64,000 nucleotides of DNA from positions 62,001 to 126,000 of the forward strand of contig NZ_ABIZ01000001.1 of the NCBI RefSeq assembly GCF_000172155.1. Direction: 5' to 3'. The notes under the pieces were generated by a model, which saw nothing but the letters and a program-made list of their open reading frames with translations, did no database searches and was not told the DNA's origin. Source of the DNA: Verrucomicrobium spinosum DSM 4136 = JCM 18804 (lineage in GTDB: Bacteria > Verrucomicrobiota > Verrucomicrobiia > Verrucomicrobiales > Verrucomicrobiaceae). This document shows positions 26,295 through 35,509 of this stretch, piece by piece. The translations under genes and the position numbers were made by a program. The stretch's first letter is position 1. Each line of letters starts with the position of its first letter.

Positions 26295-29294
26295 TCAAGC
26301 GGACAGATTGCGCCGCCGGCGCAGGCCCCACGCCCCCAGTGCCAGGATGAGCAGCATGGCGCGGCCAGGCTCGGGCACGGCAGCGACCTGCACGTAGAAG
26401 CCGCTCGCATCCGAGTAGCTGGTCCACTTCTTGTCCGGAGCAAGCGTGGGCATGCTGGAGAGCAGCGGGCTGCCATCGAGTTTGGTGGGATTGGTCACGC
26501 CGGAGAGATCGATCAGCATCCAGGTGTCGCCAATGTTCCAGGTGAGCGGGTCCATGCCCAGCGCGGCCACCTCCAGACTGCTGCCGGTGAGATCCACGGT
26601 GACGGAGGAGAAGAGTTTGAGCGCGTCGTTCTCACCCAGGGGATTGGAAACGCCACTGCCGTCGTTGCCGAACAGGTCAAACTGAAGGGTGCCAGCGAGG
26701 TTGATGTCCACATTGGTGACGCTGCTGCTGTTTCCGAGAACCAGATCCTGGGCACCGCCTGAGTTCACGCCGTGCGTCCCGCCCACCATGAGGAAGGTGC
26801 CCGCGCCGAGAGTGATGTTCTGAGAGGCTCCTCCGGTGATGCTGCCGGTGCCACCGAGCGTCGCGCCACTGCCGGAAACGGTGTTGACACTGCCCGTGCC
26901 TGTGGCGGAACCGGCGGTGTTGTTGGCCAGGAAGGTGCCCTTGCTGACGGTCGTGCCGCCGGTGTGGGTGTTGTTGCCCGTGACCGTGAAGGTGCCGGTG
27001 CCCTCTTTGTTCACGGATCCGCCGGTGCCGCTGAAGACGCCGCTGTAGGTGGTGGACTCGTTGTTTCCTCCGACGCTGAGGGCGACCCCGGTGCTGGCCG
27101 TGTTGACGAGGGAGAGGTTCTGGCTGCCTTTCAGACCGCCGATCTGGGCGGCCGTGGTGAATTTGCCGAACGTCAGGCTGCCGCCCTGGTTGTCATAGTC
27201 CACTGTGCTGCCGCTGAGGGAACCCGTAAGGGCGCCAAAGGAGACTGTGCCATCGCCATTCGCGTTGGCCGCACGGCTGATATTGACCGTTGTCGCGTTG
27301 ACGATGGAGGTGATGTAGGTGCCAGCCTGGATGCCCGTGCCCGTAACGATTTGCCCCACTATGAGTTGGGTGGTGTCCAGACCGGAAATCGACGACACGG
27401 TGTTGGTGACGGTGGCGCTGTTGTCCACGGAGGCACCGATTGAGTTGAGTTCCAGCACGCCGGACTGGATGACCGTGTTGCCGGTATGCGTGCTGTTCCC
27501 GCCGAGTTGCAGAGTCGTGTTGCCCTGCTTCACCAGTTTCACCTGACCGGTGATCTGGCCATGGAAGTAGCCGTTGGAAGACTGGTTCACCGTAAGGGTG
27601 GCCGCAGTCGTGCTGGTGACGACACCTGGTGTGGCGGTGCTTTGCTCCAGCCGGGATACTGTCTGGTCAAAGCCATTGAGATCCAGGGTGCTGGCGCTGG
27701 TGTTGTAAGCCACGCCCAGCTGAAGAACGGCGGCGGAAGGCAGCACGTTGGCTGCCATCATCCGCATTGTGCCACCGCCGGCCACGATGGTCCGGCCCCA
27801 GACGTTGCCGGTGACGGACAGCGTGACGAGACCGCTCTGGTCAAAGTAGAAGGTGCCTCCGGTACCCAGATTCACTGCATTGTCGGAGATGTTCACGGTG
27901 CTGCCTCCCGGGTTTAGGACCAGTTGGCGAGTGGTGCCGTCGGAGGAGACAATGCCGCCTTTGATATTGAGCACATTGCCAGCCCCGCTGCCGCCGATGC
28001 GCACCCCTCCGATCAGCCGTAGCTGCCCCAGCAAGGTGTTCGTGCCTGTACCATTCATCAGGCTGGAGTGGGAGGTGCCATTGGGATCGTCACCGATAAA
28101 GGAAATGACTTCCGAAAGGGTCACGCCCCCAGTGACTTGTAGCCGACCGCGGTTCGCGGTGTACACGGTGGTGCCCGCGTTCGGATGGGTGGTGGTGTCC
28201 CAGGCACCCAGTGCGTCATTGTGGGAGACCACGACGGTGCCCGACTGGATGTAGGTGGTGCCCGTGTACGTGCTGGCGCCTGAAAGCGTGACCGTGCCCG
28301 CGTTTGCGGTGTTGTGGGCGATGGTGACGCTGGAGGCTCCCAAGGCGTTGTCGGCAATGCCGCCGCTGAGGGTGAGATTCCGGGTGGAATCAGGCACGGT
28401 CAGGAGCAGTTCTCGTGAAGCACCGACCGTGACTTTCCCAGAGATCGTGAGCGTTCCGGCTCCGGCATTGAGAATGCCATTCACGGTGAAATCTCCGGCG
28501 AGGGTGCCGCTGGCTCCTGTGTAACGCAGGGTGTTGAACGAGGCTCCTGAGCCCAGAGTGCCCACGCCGCTCACTTCGTAGTTCGCGGCTCCAGTGGTAT
28601 CCACTGCGTCGGCTGCGGCCACGGTGGTGCCGGTGTACCCGGCGATCTGGTTGCTGCCATTGCGGAGGGCATAGCGGGTATTTGCCCCTGTCCCATAGGT
28701 GATCCAGGGCCCCAGGATGCCGGTGCTGTCGTTGGCGGGAAAGCCGCCTGCCACTGCCACAGTTCCGGCCCCCTGAATGCTCAACGAGGATCCGAGACCG
28801 CGGGTGAAGGTGCCGGAGTTGATCGTCAGCAGCCGGCTGGCAGCCACATTCCACACCTGTCCGGTGTAGGCTCTCAATGCCAAGTTCGAAGAAATGGTCA
28901 GGTCCTGCGCTGCGGCAGCGCTCAGATCGATGCCGTTTGAGCCCAGTGTGAGTGTGTTCCCCGTGGTGATCGCCACCGCCGAGGCCACACCATCCAGCTT
29001 GATGCCCAGCCAGGAGGTGTCAGCGCCCAAGGCATTGGAGGTGGCACTGCCTGCGACCCACGCGGCAATGTCGTTCCCTCCCGGAATTCCCCCGCTCCAA
29101 CTGGCCGAGTCATTGAGGGCGTTGGACGAGCTCGTCTTGTTGCGGGTTGCTGCCCAAGTGGAACCGAGACTGGTGGCGAGCAGCACCACGAAAAGACCCG
29201 AACGGCATAACGTCCTGGCAAAGCGTCGGTTGTGGGGTGGGATGGAGGAAACGACGTGGGAAGGCGCGGCTGCGCCGGGTGAGGAGGGAGCCAT
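26295..29294 (-). CDS. PEP-CTERM protein with autotransporter-associated beta-strand repeats
   Basis: 999 residues from the ATG at 29294. The signal peptide includes TLCRSGLFVVLLATSLGSTWA. The bulk is Gly/Ser/Thr/Asn-rich parallel-beta sequence with recurrent blocks of the form NTxTGGTTVxxGTL (for example NTHTGGTTVSKGTFLAN, ASTYTGTTYIQSGTV and GNSTHTGNTVIQSGVLELN), the autotransporter-associated beta-strand repeat. The C terminus is a PEP-CTERM sorting signal: VPEPGRAMLLILALGAWGL and an RRRR tail. Such proteins are exported, cut by an exosortase and placed on the surface or in extracellular polymer. No exosortase is in the window. There is no C-terminal autotransporter barrel. Confidence 0.92.
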   Translation of the reverse strand: MAPSSPGAAAPSHVVSSIPPHNRRFARTLCRSGLFVVLLATSLGSTWAATRNKTSSSNALNDSASWSGGIPGGNDIAAWVAGSATSNALGADTSWLGIKLDGVASAVAITTGNTLTLGSNGIDLSAAAAQDLTISSNLALRAYTGQVWNVAASRLLTINSGTFTRGLGSSLSIQGAGTVAVAGGFPANDSTGILGPWITYGTGANTRYALRNGSNQIAGYTGTTVAAADAVDTTGAANYEVSGVGTLGSGASFNTLRYTGASGTLAGDFTVNGILNAGAGTLTISGKVTVGASRELLLTVPDSTRNLTLSGGIADNALGASSVTIAHNTANAGTVTLSGASTYTGTTYIQSGTVVVSHNDALGAWDTTTHPNAGTTVYTANRGRLQVTGGVTLSEVISFIGDDPNGTSHSSLMNGTGTNTLLGQLRLIGGVRIGGSGAGNVLNIKGGIVSSDGTTRQLVLNPGGSTVNISDNAVNLGTGGTFYFDQSGLVTLSVTGNVWGRTIVAGGGTMRMMAANVLPSAAVLQLGVAYNTSASTLDLNGFDQTVSRLEQSTATPGVVTSTTAATLTVNQSSNGYFHGQITGQVKLVKQGNTTLQLGGNSTHTGNTVIQSGVLELNSIGASVDNSATVTNTVSSISGLDTTQLIVGQIVTGTGIQAGTYITSIVNATTVNISRAANANGDGTVSFGALTGSLSGSTVDYDNQGGSLTFGKFTTAAQIGGLKGSQNLSLVNTASTGVALSVGGNNESTTYSGVFSGTGGSVNKEGTGTFTVTGNNTHTGGTTVSKGTFLANNTAGSATGTGSVNTVSGSGATLGGTGSITGGASQNITLGAGTFLMVGGTHGVNSGGAQDLVLGNSSSVTNVDINLAGTLQFDLFGNDGSGVSNPLGENDALKLFSSVTVDLTGSSLEVAALGMDPLTWNIGDTWMLIDLSGVTNPTKLDGSPLLSSMPTLAPDKKWTSYSDASGFYVQVAAVPEPGRAMLLILALGAWGLRRRRNLSA

Positions 29295-29422
29295 GCGAGC
29301 GTGAGCGGATTATTTGCGAGCTCCAGTTTACGGAGCCCCACCTCCCTTTCTCGCGATGGAATGCAATTATTTGCAAGAACCCGACGCAAAAGTGCGGGGG
29401 CGCTTCTCGAACTCGTTCTGCC

Positions 29423-29884
29423 TCAAGCGGCCGCTTGGGCAGCCCGTTTGCGGTCCAGGTACATCTTCACAGCCGTCTTCATGCGGCCCAGCACGTAATA
29501 CACCGTCTGGCTGCGCAGGCGCACCAGTTCGGCACCCACAATGCGGGGCACGAAGTCCGCCGGCACGGCCATGATTTCCTCGGGCCGGGCTCCGTTGAGG
29601 CCCCGGCAGAGGATGGAGGTCATGGCCTTGGTGAGGGTCTGAACCAAGGGCCCCAGGGTGATGGCGAAGTGCACCTTGTTGTCCTCATCCACCTTCAAGT
29701 ACACCCCTACCGTGTCGGTACACTCCTCGTCCTTGCGGACGTCTTCGAGATCAAAAGTCTCGCCCTCCTTGGGCTCCTGGCGCTTGGCACCGTCCGACAT
29801 CACAATGAGGTTCTCCCGCCGCTCCTGTTCAGGGAGGTGCTCGAAGAGTTCAATGATGTCTTGAAGGGCGGGGGGATAGGACAT
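29423..29884 (-). CDS. sufE: SufE-family Fe-S assembly protein
   Basis: 153 residues. The sequence follows the SufE fold: N-terminal helix MSYPPALQDIIELFEHL, the sulfur-accepting loop with a single conserved cysteine (KDEECTDTVGVYLKV), then GPLVQTLTKAMTSILCRGLNG and a C-terminal LRSQTVYYVLGRM helix. SufE accepts persulfide from SufS and stimulates Fe-S cluster assembly. The usual VPGCQS context of the active cysteine is changed to EECTDT, which is a divergent form. It lies directly downstream of a rhodanese gene on the same strand, consistent with sulfur trafficking. SufS and SufBCD are not in the window. Confidence 0.85.
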   Translation of the reverse strand: MSYPPALQDIIELFEHLPEQERRENLIVMSDGAKRQEPKEGETFDLEDVRKDEECTDTVGVYLKVDEDNKVHFAITLGPLVQTLTKAMTSILCRGLNGARPEEIMAVPADFVPRIVGAELVRLRSQTVYYVLGRMKTAVKMYLDRKRAAQAAA

Positions 29885-29891
29885 GGAATGC

Positions 29892-29961
29892 AGTGAAAAG
29901 TGAGAAGTAAAAAGTGAAAAGGGTCAGACGCCAGGAGTTGGGCGTTACGAGTTGCGCCTAG
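29892..29961. repeat. Heptad-period degenerate tandem repeat after sufE start
   Basis: Four 7-base units (AGTGAAA, AGTGAGA, AGTAAAA, AGTGAAA) run from 29892 to 29919. A second weaker heptad series (GGAGTTG, GGCGTTA, CGAGTTG, CGCCTAG) follows at about 29934-29961. They fill the gap between the sufE start and the rhodanese stop. Confidence 0.7.
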
Positions 29962-29996
29962 CCCCACGCATGGCGGCTAACACATAACTCTTAGCC

Positions 29997-30863
29997 TCAA
30001 CTTCCCTTCTCAATCGGACTGCGCACCATGTTGCCCCACTCGGTCCAGGAGCCGTCGTAGTTGCGGACCTTGTCGTAGCCCAGGAGGTACTTGAGCACGA
30101 ACCAGGTGTGGCTGCTGCGCTCGCCAATCCGGCAGTAGGCGACGATGTCGTCGTCCTTTTTGAGGCCCAGGTTCTGGGTGTAGATCTGGTCGAGCTCCTC
30201 AGCTGTTTTGAAGGTGCCGTCCAGATTGGCAGCGGTGGCCCAGGGGCAGCTCTTGGCTCCGGGGATGTGGCCGCCACGCAGCACCCCTTCCTGGGGATAC
30301 TCCGGCATGTGGGTGGTCTCGCCGCTGAACTCCTTGGGGGAGCGCACGTCCACAAGCGGCTTCTTGGCCAGCATGTGCTGCCAGGTCTGGTGGTAGAAGG
30401 CGCGGTTCGTGGTGTCATCGCGCTCCAGGGGAGTGGGATAGTCGGTCGCAGGGTAGTTTGGCACCACGCGGGTCAGCGGCTTTTCCTCCGCTGTCCACTT
30501 GGCGCGGCCGCCATCCAGGATTTTGACGTTCTGGTGGCCGAAGAGCTGGAACACCCACAGCGCGTAGCAGGCCCACCAGTTGGACTTGTCACCGTAGAAC
30601 ACCACGATGGTTTCCGGGGTGATGCCGTTCTTCCGGCACACTTGGGCAAAGGCGTCCGGACCGACGTAGTCGCGGGTGATTTCATCGTTCAGGTCCCGAC
30701 GCCAGTCGATGTGCACCGCTCCGGGGATGTGGCCGGTGTCATAGAGCAGCAGGTCCTCGTTGCTTTCGACAATCCGGATGCCCGGCGTGTCGAGATTGGC
30801 GGCCAGCCAGTCGGTATCGACGAGGGCATCAGGATGGGCGTAGGCAGAAAACTTGGAAGTCAT
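29997..30863 (-). CDS. Two-domain thiosulfate/3-mercaptopyruvate sulfurtransferase (rhodanese)
   Basis: 288 residues from the ATG at 30863 ([20 protein letters not shown]). Two rhodanese domains are visible. The first is non-catalytic (about 15-135, with [15 protein letters not shown]). The second is catalytic (about 160-285, with [23 protein letters not shown] and active-site loop [13 protein letters not shown], Cys near 243). The CRIGER loop is closer to thiosulfate sulfurtransferases than to the CG[ST]GVT loop of mercaptopyruvate enzymes. It transfers sulfane sulfur to an acceptor; the adjacent sufE suggests a role in sulfur supply. It sits 72 bases downstream of the pseudouridine synthase gene. 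Confidence 0.93.
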   Translation of the reverse strand: MTSKFSAYAHPDALVDTDWLAANLDTPGIRIVESNEDLLLYDTGHIPGAVHIDWRRDLNDEITRDYVGPDAFAQVCRKNGITPETIVVFYGDKSNWWACYALWVFQLFGHQNVKILDGGRAKWTAEEKPLTRVVPNYPATDYPTPLERDDTTNRAFYHQTWQHMLAKKPLVDVRSPKEFSGETTHMPEYPQEGVLRGGHIPGAKSCPWATAANLDGTFKTAEELDQIYTQNLGLKKDDDIVAYCRIGERSSHTWFVLKYLLGYDKVRNYDGSWTEWGNMVRSPIEKGS

Positions 30864-30935
30864 GACGGGAAAATCGAGGGGCGTGAGCAAAAGGGTACGC
30901 CCGCAACATGCGTTTCAGCGGGCAAAAGGCAACCT

Positions 30936-31697
30936 TCAGGGGCGGGCGCTGCTGAGAAACGTCCCCAGCGCCTCCGGCAGTGGAGCCACCCATTCCTGCC
31001 TGCCCTGGCCGTCATCCAATATGAGCCGATGAGAGTGCAGTGCCTGGCGGGGAAGCAGCAACTGGGCCTCCAGCCTCGGAGTCCACCCGGTCTCGATGAA
31101 CTCCAGGTAGCAATCCTCGGAAGGGCCGTAGATCTTGTCTCCCACCACATAGTGCCCCAGATGGGCCAGGTGCACCCGGAGCTGGTGCATGCGGCCGGTG
31201 TGCGGGGCGCACTCCACCAGGGAAAAGCGGCCCCGGTGGGTCTCATGCCGTTCCCGCACCTGGAAGTGGCTTTCACACGGGACCCCCCGCTCATCCACCC
31301 GCTGCTTCACCCAGATGCGGGAGTCCATGACGTCCCCCTGTCGCAGGATGGGGGCGGTGACCGTCGTTTCCTCCCACTCCGGCCAGCCCGCCACCACGGC
31401 GAGGTAGGTCTTGTCCATCTGCCGGCGCATCATGGCTTTGCCGAGTCGCCGCGCTGCTGGTCCGGTCTTGGCCACCAGCACCACGCCGCTCGTCTCCCGA
31501 TCCAGCCGGTTGATGATGGAGACCTGTCCGCCATTGGCCAGCTCATAGGCCAGCAGCTCGCGAATGCCGTCCCACAGGGTCAGCCCGGCGTCTGAGGGCT
31601 TGCTTGGGTGAATCTGGAGTGGCGCAGGCTTGTCCACCACCAGCCAGTCCTCGGTTTCATCGAGGATGGCGAAGTTGTAGTCGGAACTGGCGGACAT
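30936..31697 (-). CDS. RluA-family pseudouridine synthase
   Basis: 253 residues from the ATG at 31697 (MSASSDYNFAILDET); an ATG five codons earlier (31712) is equally possible. The family signatures are present: DWLVVDKPAPLQIHP, the catalytic-aspartate loop INRLDRETSGVVL, and the later blocks MDKTYLAVV, PHTGRMHQLRVHLAHLGH and LHSHRL. It isomerises specific uridines in rRNA or tRNA. No S4 domain precedes the catalytic domain, so it belongs to the short RluA/TruC-like type. The exact target base cannot be told from sequence. Confidence 0.92.
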   Translation of the reverse strand: MSASSDYNFAILDETEDWLVVDKPAPLQIHPSKPSDAGLTLWDGIRELLAYELANGGQVSIINRLDRETSGVVLVAKTGPAARRLGKAMMRRQMDKTYLAVVAGWPEWEETTVTAPILRQGDVMDSRIWVKQRVDERGVPCESHFQVRERHETHRGRFSLVECAPHTGRMHQLRVHLAHLGHYVVGDKIYGPSEDCYLEFIETGWTPRLEAQLLLPRQALHSHRLILDDGQGRQEWVAPLPEALGTFLSSARP

Positions 31698-32259
31698 GGG
31701 TAGGGAGGGCATTCTAGCGCCAAGCCGTGTCCTGGAAAGGGAGATCCATGGAGGAAGGTTGCTCTGGCGGGAGGTGCACCCGTTGAGCCCGCCGTATCGG
31801 AAGCCAGAGTGACGTTCGGGCAGGCTGAAAAGCTTGGTCGGAATGGATGTGGAAGAACCGTCCCGGTTGTTGTCCTCGCCGCAAAGAGTGCCCCCGAGAA
31901 CCGGGACGTCGCTTTTTTTCCCTGAAGCATCCCTTGCCATACCCCTTCAGCTGCCACAGGCCGCAGCCGTTCCAGCCGCTACAGTGAGCGCCTGCCAAGA
32001 AACCTGGGGGATGACTTGGAGGTGTTGATGGCGATGGGGAGAAACAGGATGCTGTCGGCCTTCCCACCTGATCATCTCCTGCGGCGGTACCCAAGGTAGC
32101 CTCGCTTAGGGCTCGGCAACCTTGGGCTGTGCTACAGATCCCATACTGGGATCAATTTCGGTCTGAGGCAGGCCGAAAACGGGATGGAAGTCGTCAACGC
32201 TGGCGAAGTGCCACGGTTCTAGATCATCACCAAAACTGCCGGCACTCCGAGACGCGGTC
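31698..32259. other. Gene-free gap with one degenerate palindromic element
   Basis: No gene is supported in these 562 bases. They contain a degenerate palindromic element at 31849-31908 related to the one at 50826-50893. A T-tract (TTTTTTT) follows it at about 31913. Toward the end (about 32200-32255) there is weak similarity to the AAGCGGC...CACTCCAAGACGC dispersed repeat. Confidence 0.55.
31849..31908. repeat. Degenerate copy of a dispersed palindromic element
   Basis: The left arm GTGGAAGAACCGTCCCGG is closely similar to the left arm of the 50826-50893 element. A right-arm remnant GAGAACCGGGACG is still recognisable, but the outer right half has decayed. Confidence 0.55.
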
Positions 32260-33522
32260 TTACTTGTTGTCGCGCAGCGCCCGCGCGCTCTTGGAGCGGA
32301 GGGTGGCTCCGATCTTCACCCACTTGCTGGCGGCGCAGGCATCTTTAAAGTTCTGCCACTTGTCAGCCGGGCGTTTGCCCTCGTTTCCGGTGAGGGGGCC
32401 AAGCTGGCCGAGCAACAGGCCGAGGCGGAGCCACTTGGAGGAGAGGATTTTCTGACGGGCGCGGGCGAGGTGGTCCAATGCCTCCCGATCCTTTTTGCAC
32501 TGGTCGTGTTCGGCACGGAGGGTCTCGAGCCGGTCATTGAGCACGCCACCGGAGACGAGTGGCGTTTTGCCATCGTAAGAGCCTGCGAGGATCTTGTTGG
32601 GGAACTCATCGAGTTCCGGCCCTTCGAGGCTGGCGGCGATGGCCTCCAGTTCCTGCTCGGAGGCCAGGGTGGCCAGGCGGGCGAGGGCGAGTTGGAGCAG
32701 CCCTGCGTGGAAGCTGCTGATGTTGTCCCAGGAGGCGCGGGCGAACTGGTAGAAGCGCTTGCGCATCTCTGGCTGCGTCATGAAGGCCTCGGTGTGCTCC
32801 TTGTAGAGGTCGAGCTGCATGCGCACCATCTCCTTGATGAGTGGCTCCGGCTTGGTGGCGATGGTGTTGCTGCCGTGAACGCGGTATTCCAAGAGCACCT
32901 CCGGCCGCACGGCGATCTGGTTCTCCAGCGCCGCCGTGGCCAGGAAGAAGTAGTCGTGATTGAACCGGTAGGGGCGGAAGGGGTACTGCTGCAGGTAGGT
33001 CGCCCGGGCAAAGACGTTGGTGGTGGTGGCCACGAAGTTGGCCTGGCCAAACCACTCTGCCATGGTGATGCCCTCCTGCTTGCCCAGGCTCCAGGCACCG
33101 TGGAACCACCGGGCGCGCGGCGCGTCCTCCGGCATGATGGCACCTTCGGCGTCGATCACCCGCAGGCCGGTGCAAAAGACGCACTTCACCGGGTTTTGCG
33201 TGGCCAGTTCCAGGCAGAGCTCGATGCGCTGCGGCAGGTACCGGTCGTCAGAGTTCAGGATGCTCACGTACTCGCAGTCCGTCGCGGCGCGGTCCACCAG
33301 TTCGTTGATGGTGTTGTGGGCACCGCGGTTTTCCCGGGTCCAGAGCTCGATGCCCTTGCTCTCATAGGACTTGAGCACCTCCACGGAGTTGTCCGTGGAG
33401 CCGTCATCGATCACCAGGATACGATCGGGCTTGCGCGTCTGGGCCAGGACGGAATCGATGGCCCCGCCTACGAAGCGACCGTGATTGTAACAGGGGATGA
33501 CGACAGCAACACGAGCAGGCAT
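32260..33522 (-). CDS. Family 2 glycosyltransferase with coiled-coil C terminus
   Basis: 420 residues. The N-terminal GT-A domain (about 1-250) carries VAVVIPCYNHGRFVGGAIDSV at its start, the donor-site motif VIDDGSTDNS, and the metal-binding YVSILNSDDRYLP. Residues about 310-420 are rich in charged and leucine residues and probably helical (ETLRAEHDQCKKDREALDHL), an extension seen in surface-glycan transferases. Substrates are unknown. It is the last gene of a three-gene minus-strand group after gluQ and the aldo/keto reductase (66-base gap). Confidence 0.88.
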   Translation of the reverse strand: MPARVAVVIPCYNHGRFVGGAIDSVLAQTRKPDRILVIDDGSTDNSVEVLKSYESKGIELWTRENRGAHNTINELVDRAATDCEYVSILNSDDRYLPQRIELCLELATQNPVKCVFCTGLRVIDAEGAIMPEDAPRARWFHGAWSLGKQEGITMAEWFGQANFVATTTNVFARATYLQQYPFRPYRFNHDYFFLATAALENQIAVRPEVLLEYRVHGSNTIATKPEPLIKEMVRMQLDLYKEHTEAFMTQPEMRKRFYQFARASWDNISSFHAGLLQLALARLATLASEQELEAIAASLEGPELDEFPNKILAGSYDGKTPLVSGGVLNDRLETLRAEHDQCKKDREALDHLARARQKILSSKWLRLGLLLGQLGPLTGNEGKRPADKWQNFKDACAASKWVKIGATLRSKSARALRDNK

Positions 33523-33588
33523 GATGAGGGAATGTACATGAGTGCCGCAAAGCCGGGATGCTTCAAGTGAATTAGGAGGAGCGGCCCA

Positions 33589-34500
33589 TCATGGGATCTT
33601 ATGTCCCCTGGCCGCCTCCCAGAGGGCGTACCAGTCTTCACGCTCCAACTGGATGCGGGAGGACTGGGCGGCGCTCTCGATCCGTTCCACCTTGTTCGTG
33701 CCGATCACCGGCAGCGCCTGGGCCGGATGGGCCAGGATCCAGGCGTAGGCGAGCTGCTCCAGCGTGGCCCCGTCATACTTGTCGGCCAGGCGGGCGGCTT
33801 CCGCAGCCAGACGACGGGCGGCTTCGTTCGTCGCGTCAAAGAGGCGGCCACCGGCGAGTGGGCTCCACGCCATGGGGCGCACCTGAAGCTTCTGGCACTG
33901 GTCGAACACGCCGTCATAGACGGGATCCATGTGCAGGAGGTGGAATTCCACCTGGTTCGTCACCAGCGGCTGCTCCAGACGGCTGTTGAGCAGGTCATAC
34001 TGGGTGACGCTGTAGTTCGAGACCCCGGCGCTGGCGATTTTTCCCTCGCGGACCAGTTGGTTGAGGCCGGAGGCGGTGTCGTCCGCGCTGGTCAGCCAGT
34101 CGGGCCGGTGCACCAGGAAGAGGTCCACCCGATCGGTGCCGAGGAAGCGGAGAGACTTCTCCAGGCTCTTGATCAAGCGGGCACCCGTGGCGTTGTAGAA
34201 GGCGGTGCGGCGTTCGGGGTGGTACTTGTTGGGCACGTAGATACCCGCCTTGGTGACGATCTCCAGACGGTCCCGGAGCCCGGGGGAGAGGGCCAGAGCC
34301 TTGCCCAGAGCCTCCTCCACCTCGTAGAGGCCGTAGATTTCTGCGGTATCGAGTGTGGTCATGCCCAGGTCCGCGCAGCGATTGAGCCGGCGGTTCAGGT
34401 CCTGCAGGCTGGCACCATCGTCCAGCACCCTCCAGGTGCCATAGACGAGGCGGGAGAATTCAGGGCCGTTCGGGGAGAGCTTGAGGCGGGGCAGGGACAT
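33589..34500 (-). CDS. Aldo/keto reductase
   Basis: 303 residues. The TIM-barrel oxidoreductase signatures are clear: MTTLDTAEIYGLYEVEEALG contains the catalytic Asp and Tyr, the Lys follows in EIVTKAGIYVPNKY, and the fourth residue is His in DLFLVHRPDW. The NADPH-binding C-terminal half includes ASAGVSNYSVTQYDLL and WSPLAGGRLFD. It most resembles the YdhF-like subgroup. The physiological carbonyl substrate is unknown. It lies 31 bases downstream of gluQ and is probably co-transcribed with it. Confidence 0.92.
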   Translation of the reverse strand: MSLPRLKLSPNGPEFSRLVYGTWRVLDDGASLQDLNRRLNRCADLGMTTLDTAEIYGLYEVEEALGKALALSPGLRDRLEIVTKAGIYVPNKYHPERRTAFYNATGARLIKSLEKSLRFLGTDRVDLFLVHRPDWLTSADDTASGLNQLVREGKIASAGVSNYSVTQYDLLNSRLEQPLVTNQVEFHLLHMDPVYDGVFDQCQKLQVRPMAWSPLAGGRLFDATNEAARRLAAEAARLADKYDGATLEQLAYAWILAHPAQALPVIGTNKVERIESAAQSSRIQLEREDWYALWEAARGHKIP

Positions 34501-34531
34501 GAGGGCAGGGAAGCTGGGAGTGAGATACGGA

Positions 34532-35380
34532 TCAGACCTCCGGCGGAGGAACGCCTATGGCAGCACGGACTTGATCGGGTGTCCAGCCTCCCTCACGAAG
34601 AGAGCGCAGGGAACGAGCGTCGTCCCGCTTGGCCAGTCGCCTGCCGGATTCATCGGTGATGAGCCGGTGATGTTTCCAAACAGGGACTGGCAGGCCGAGC
34701 AGCGCCTGGAGCACCCGATGCAGATGGGTGGAGGGCAGCAGGTCCTCCCCGCGGGTCACGAGGGTGATGTCTTGGGCAGAGTCGTCCACCACCACGGCCA
34801 GATGGTAGCTGGTGGGGGTCTCCTTCCGGGAAAGCACGACGTCTCCCAGCGGGGTGGGATCGGCGATCATCCGGCCGTGGTTCAGGTCCAGCCAGTCCAG
34901 ATTCCGCCCGGCGAGATCCAGTGCCTTGCCCAAATCCAGCCGCATGGCGTAGTCGCGGCCGGAGGCCATCTGTTCCTCCACCTGATCCGCAGCCAGTCGG
35001 CGGCAAGTCCCGGGGTAGGGAGGTCCGTCAGGCCCTTGTGGGGCGATGCCCGCACGAGCAATCTCCTCCTGAATCTCCCGCCGGGTGCAGAAGCAGGGAT
35101 AGAGCAGCCCCATTGCTTCCAGACGGCGGAGGGCATCACGATAGTCCTCGAAGTGATCGCTTTGCTTTCGAATTGGTGCCTCCCAGGTCAGACCCAGCCA
35201 GGCGAGGTCTTCGAAAATGGCCTCTTCATACACGGGGCGCGCTCGTGTGAGGTCCAGATCGTCCAGACGGACCAGGAAGCGCCCTCCAGCCTGCCGGGCT
35301 TCCTCATGCGCAAACACTGCGGCATACGCATGTCCCAGATGCAGCCATCCGGTGGGACTGGGGGCGAAGCGGGTGATCAC
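34532..35380 (-). CDS. gluQ: Glutamyl-Q tRNA(Asp) synthetase
   Basis: 282 residues, the length of YadB/GluQ-RS proteins rather than of a full glutamyl-tRNA synthetase; the anticodon-binding domain is absent. The class I motif HIGH is HLGH in FAPSPTGWLHLGHAYAA, and the KMSKS motif appears as RRLAKRDDAR. Zinc-site cysteines are visible in CFCTRREI and PGTCRRL. GluQ-RS attaches glutamate to queuosine at position 34 of tRNA(Asp) to form glutamyl-queuosine. It is the first gene of the minus-strand group and is divergent from the FmdB-like gene. Confidence 0.93.
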   Translation of the reverse strand: MITRFAPSPTGWLHLGHAYAAVFAHEEARQAGGRFLVRLDDLDLTRARPVYEEAIFEDLAWLGLTWEAPIRKQSDHFEDYRDALRRLEAMGLLYPCFCTRREIQEEIARAGIAPQGPDGPPYPGTCRRLAADQVEEQMASGRDYAMRLDLGKALDLAGRNLDWLDLNHGRMIADPTPLGDVVLSRKETPTSYHLAVVVDDSAQDITLVTRGEDLLPSTHLHRVLQALLGLPVPVWKHHRLITDESGRRLAKRDDARSLRSLREGGWTPDQVRAAIGVPPPEV

Positions 35381-35509
35381 GGGCGGCGGGTACGAGGGGG
35401 ATCGGGGATGTTTCTTGTCAAGCCGCGGGGAAAACGCAATCTTTTATCTCTCAACGAAATGGTGTGCGCGAGGCACCAATATCGAGAACCTTTTCCATTT
35501 CATCCTGCG

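Noticed and set aside
34481-35509. Plus-strand frame upstream of the FmdB-like start
   Set aside because: It is antisense to gluQ, which has clear family motifs; only the part from 35510 is protein-like.
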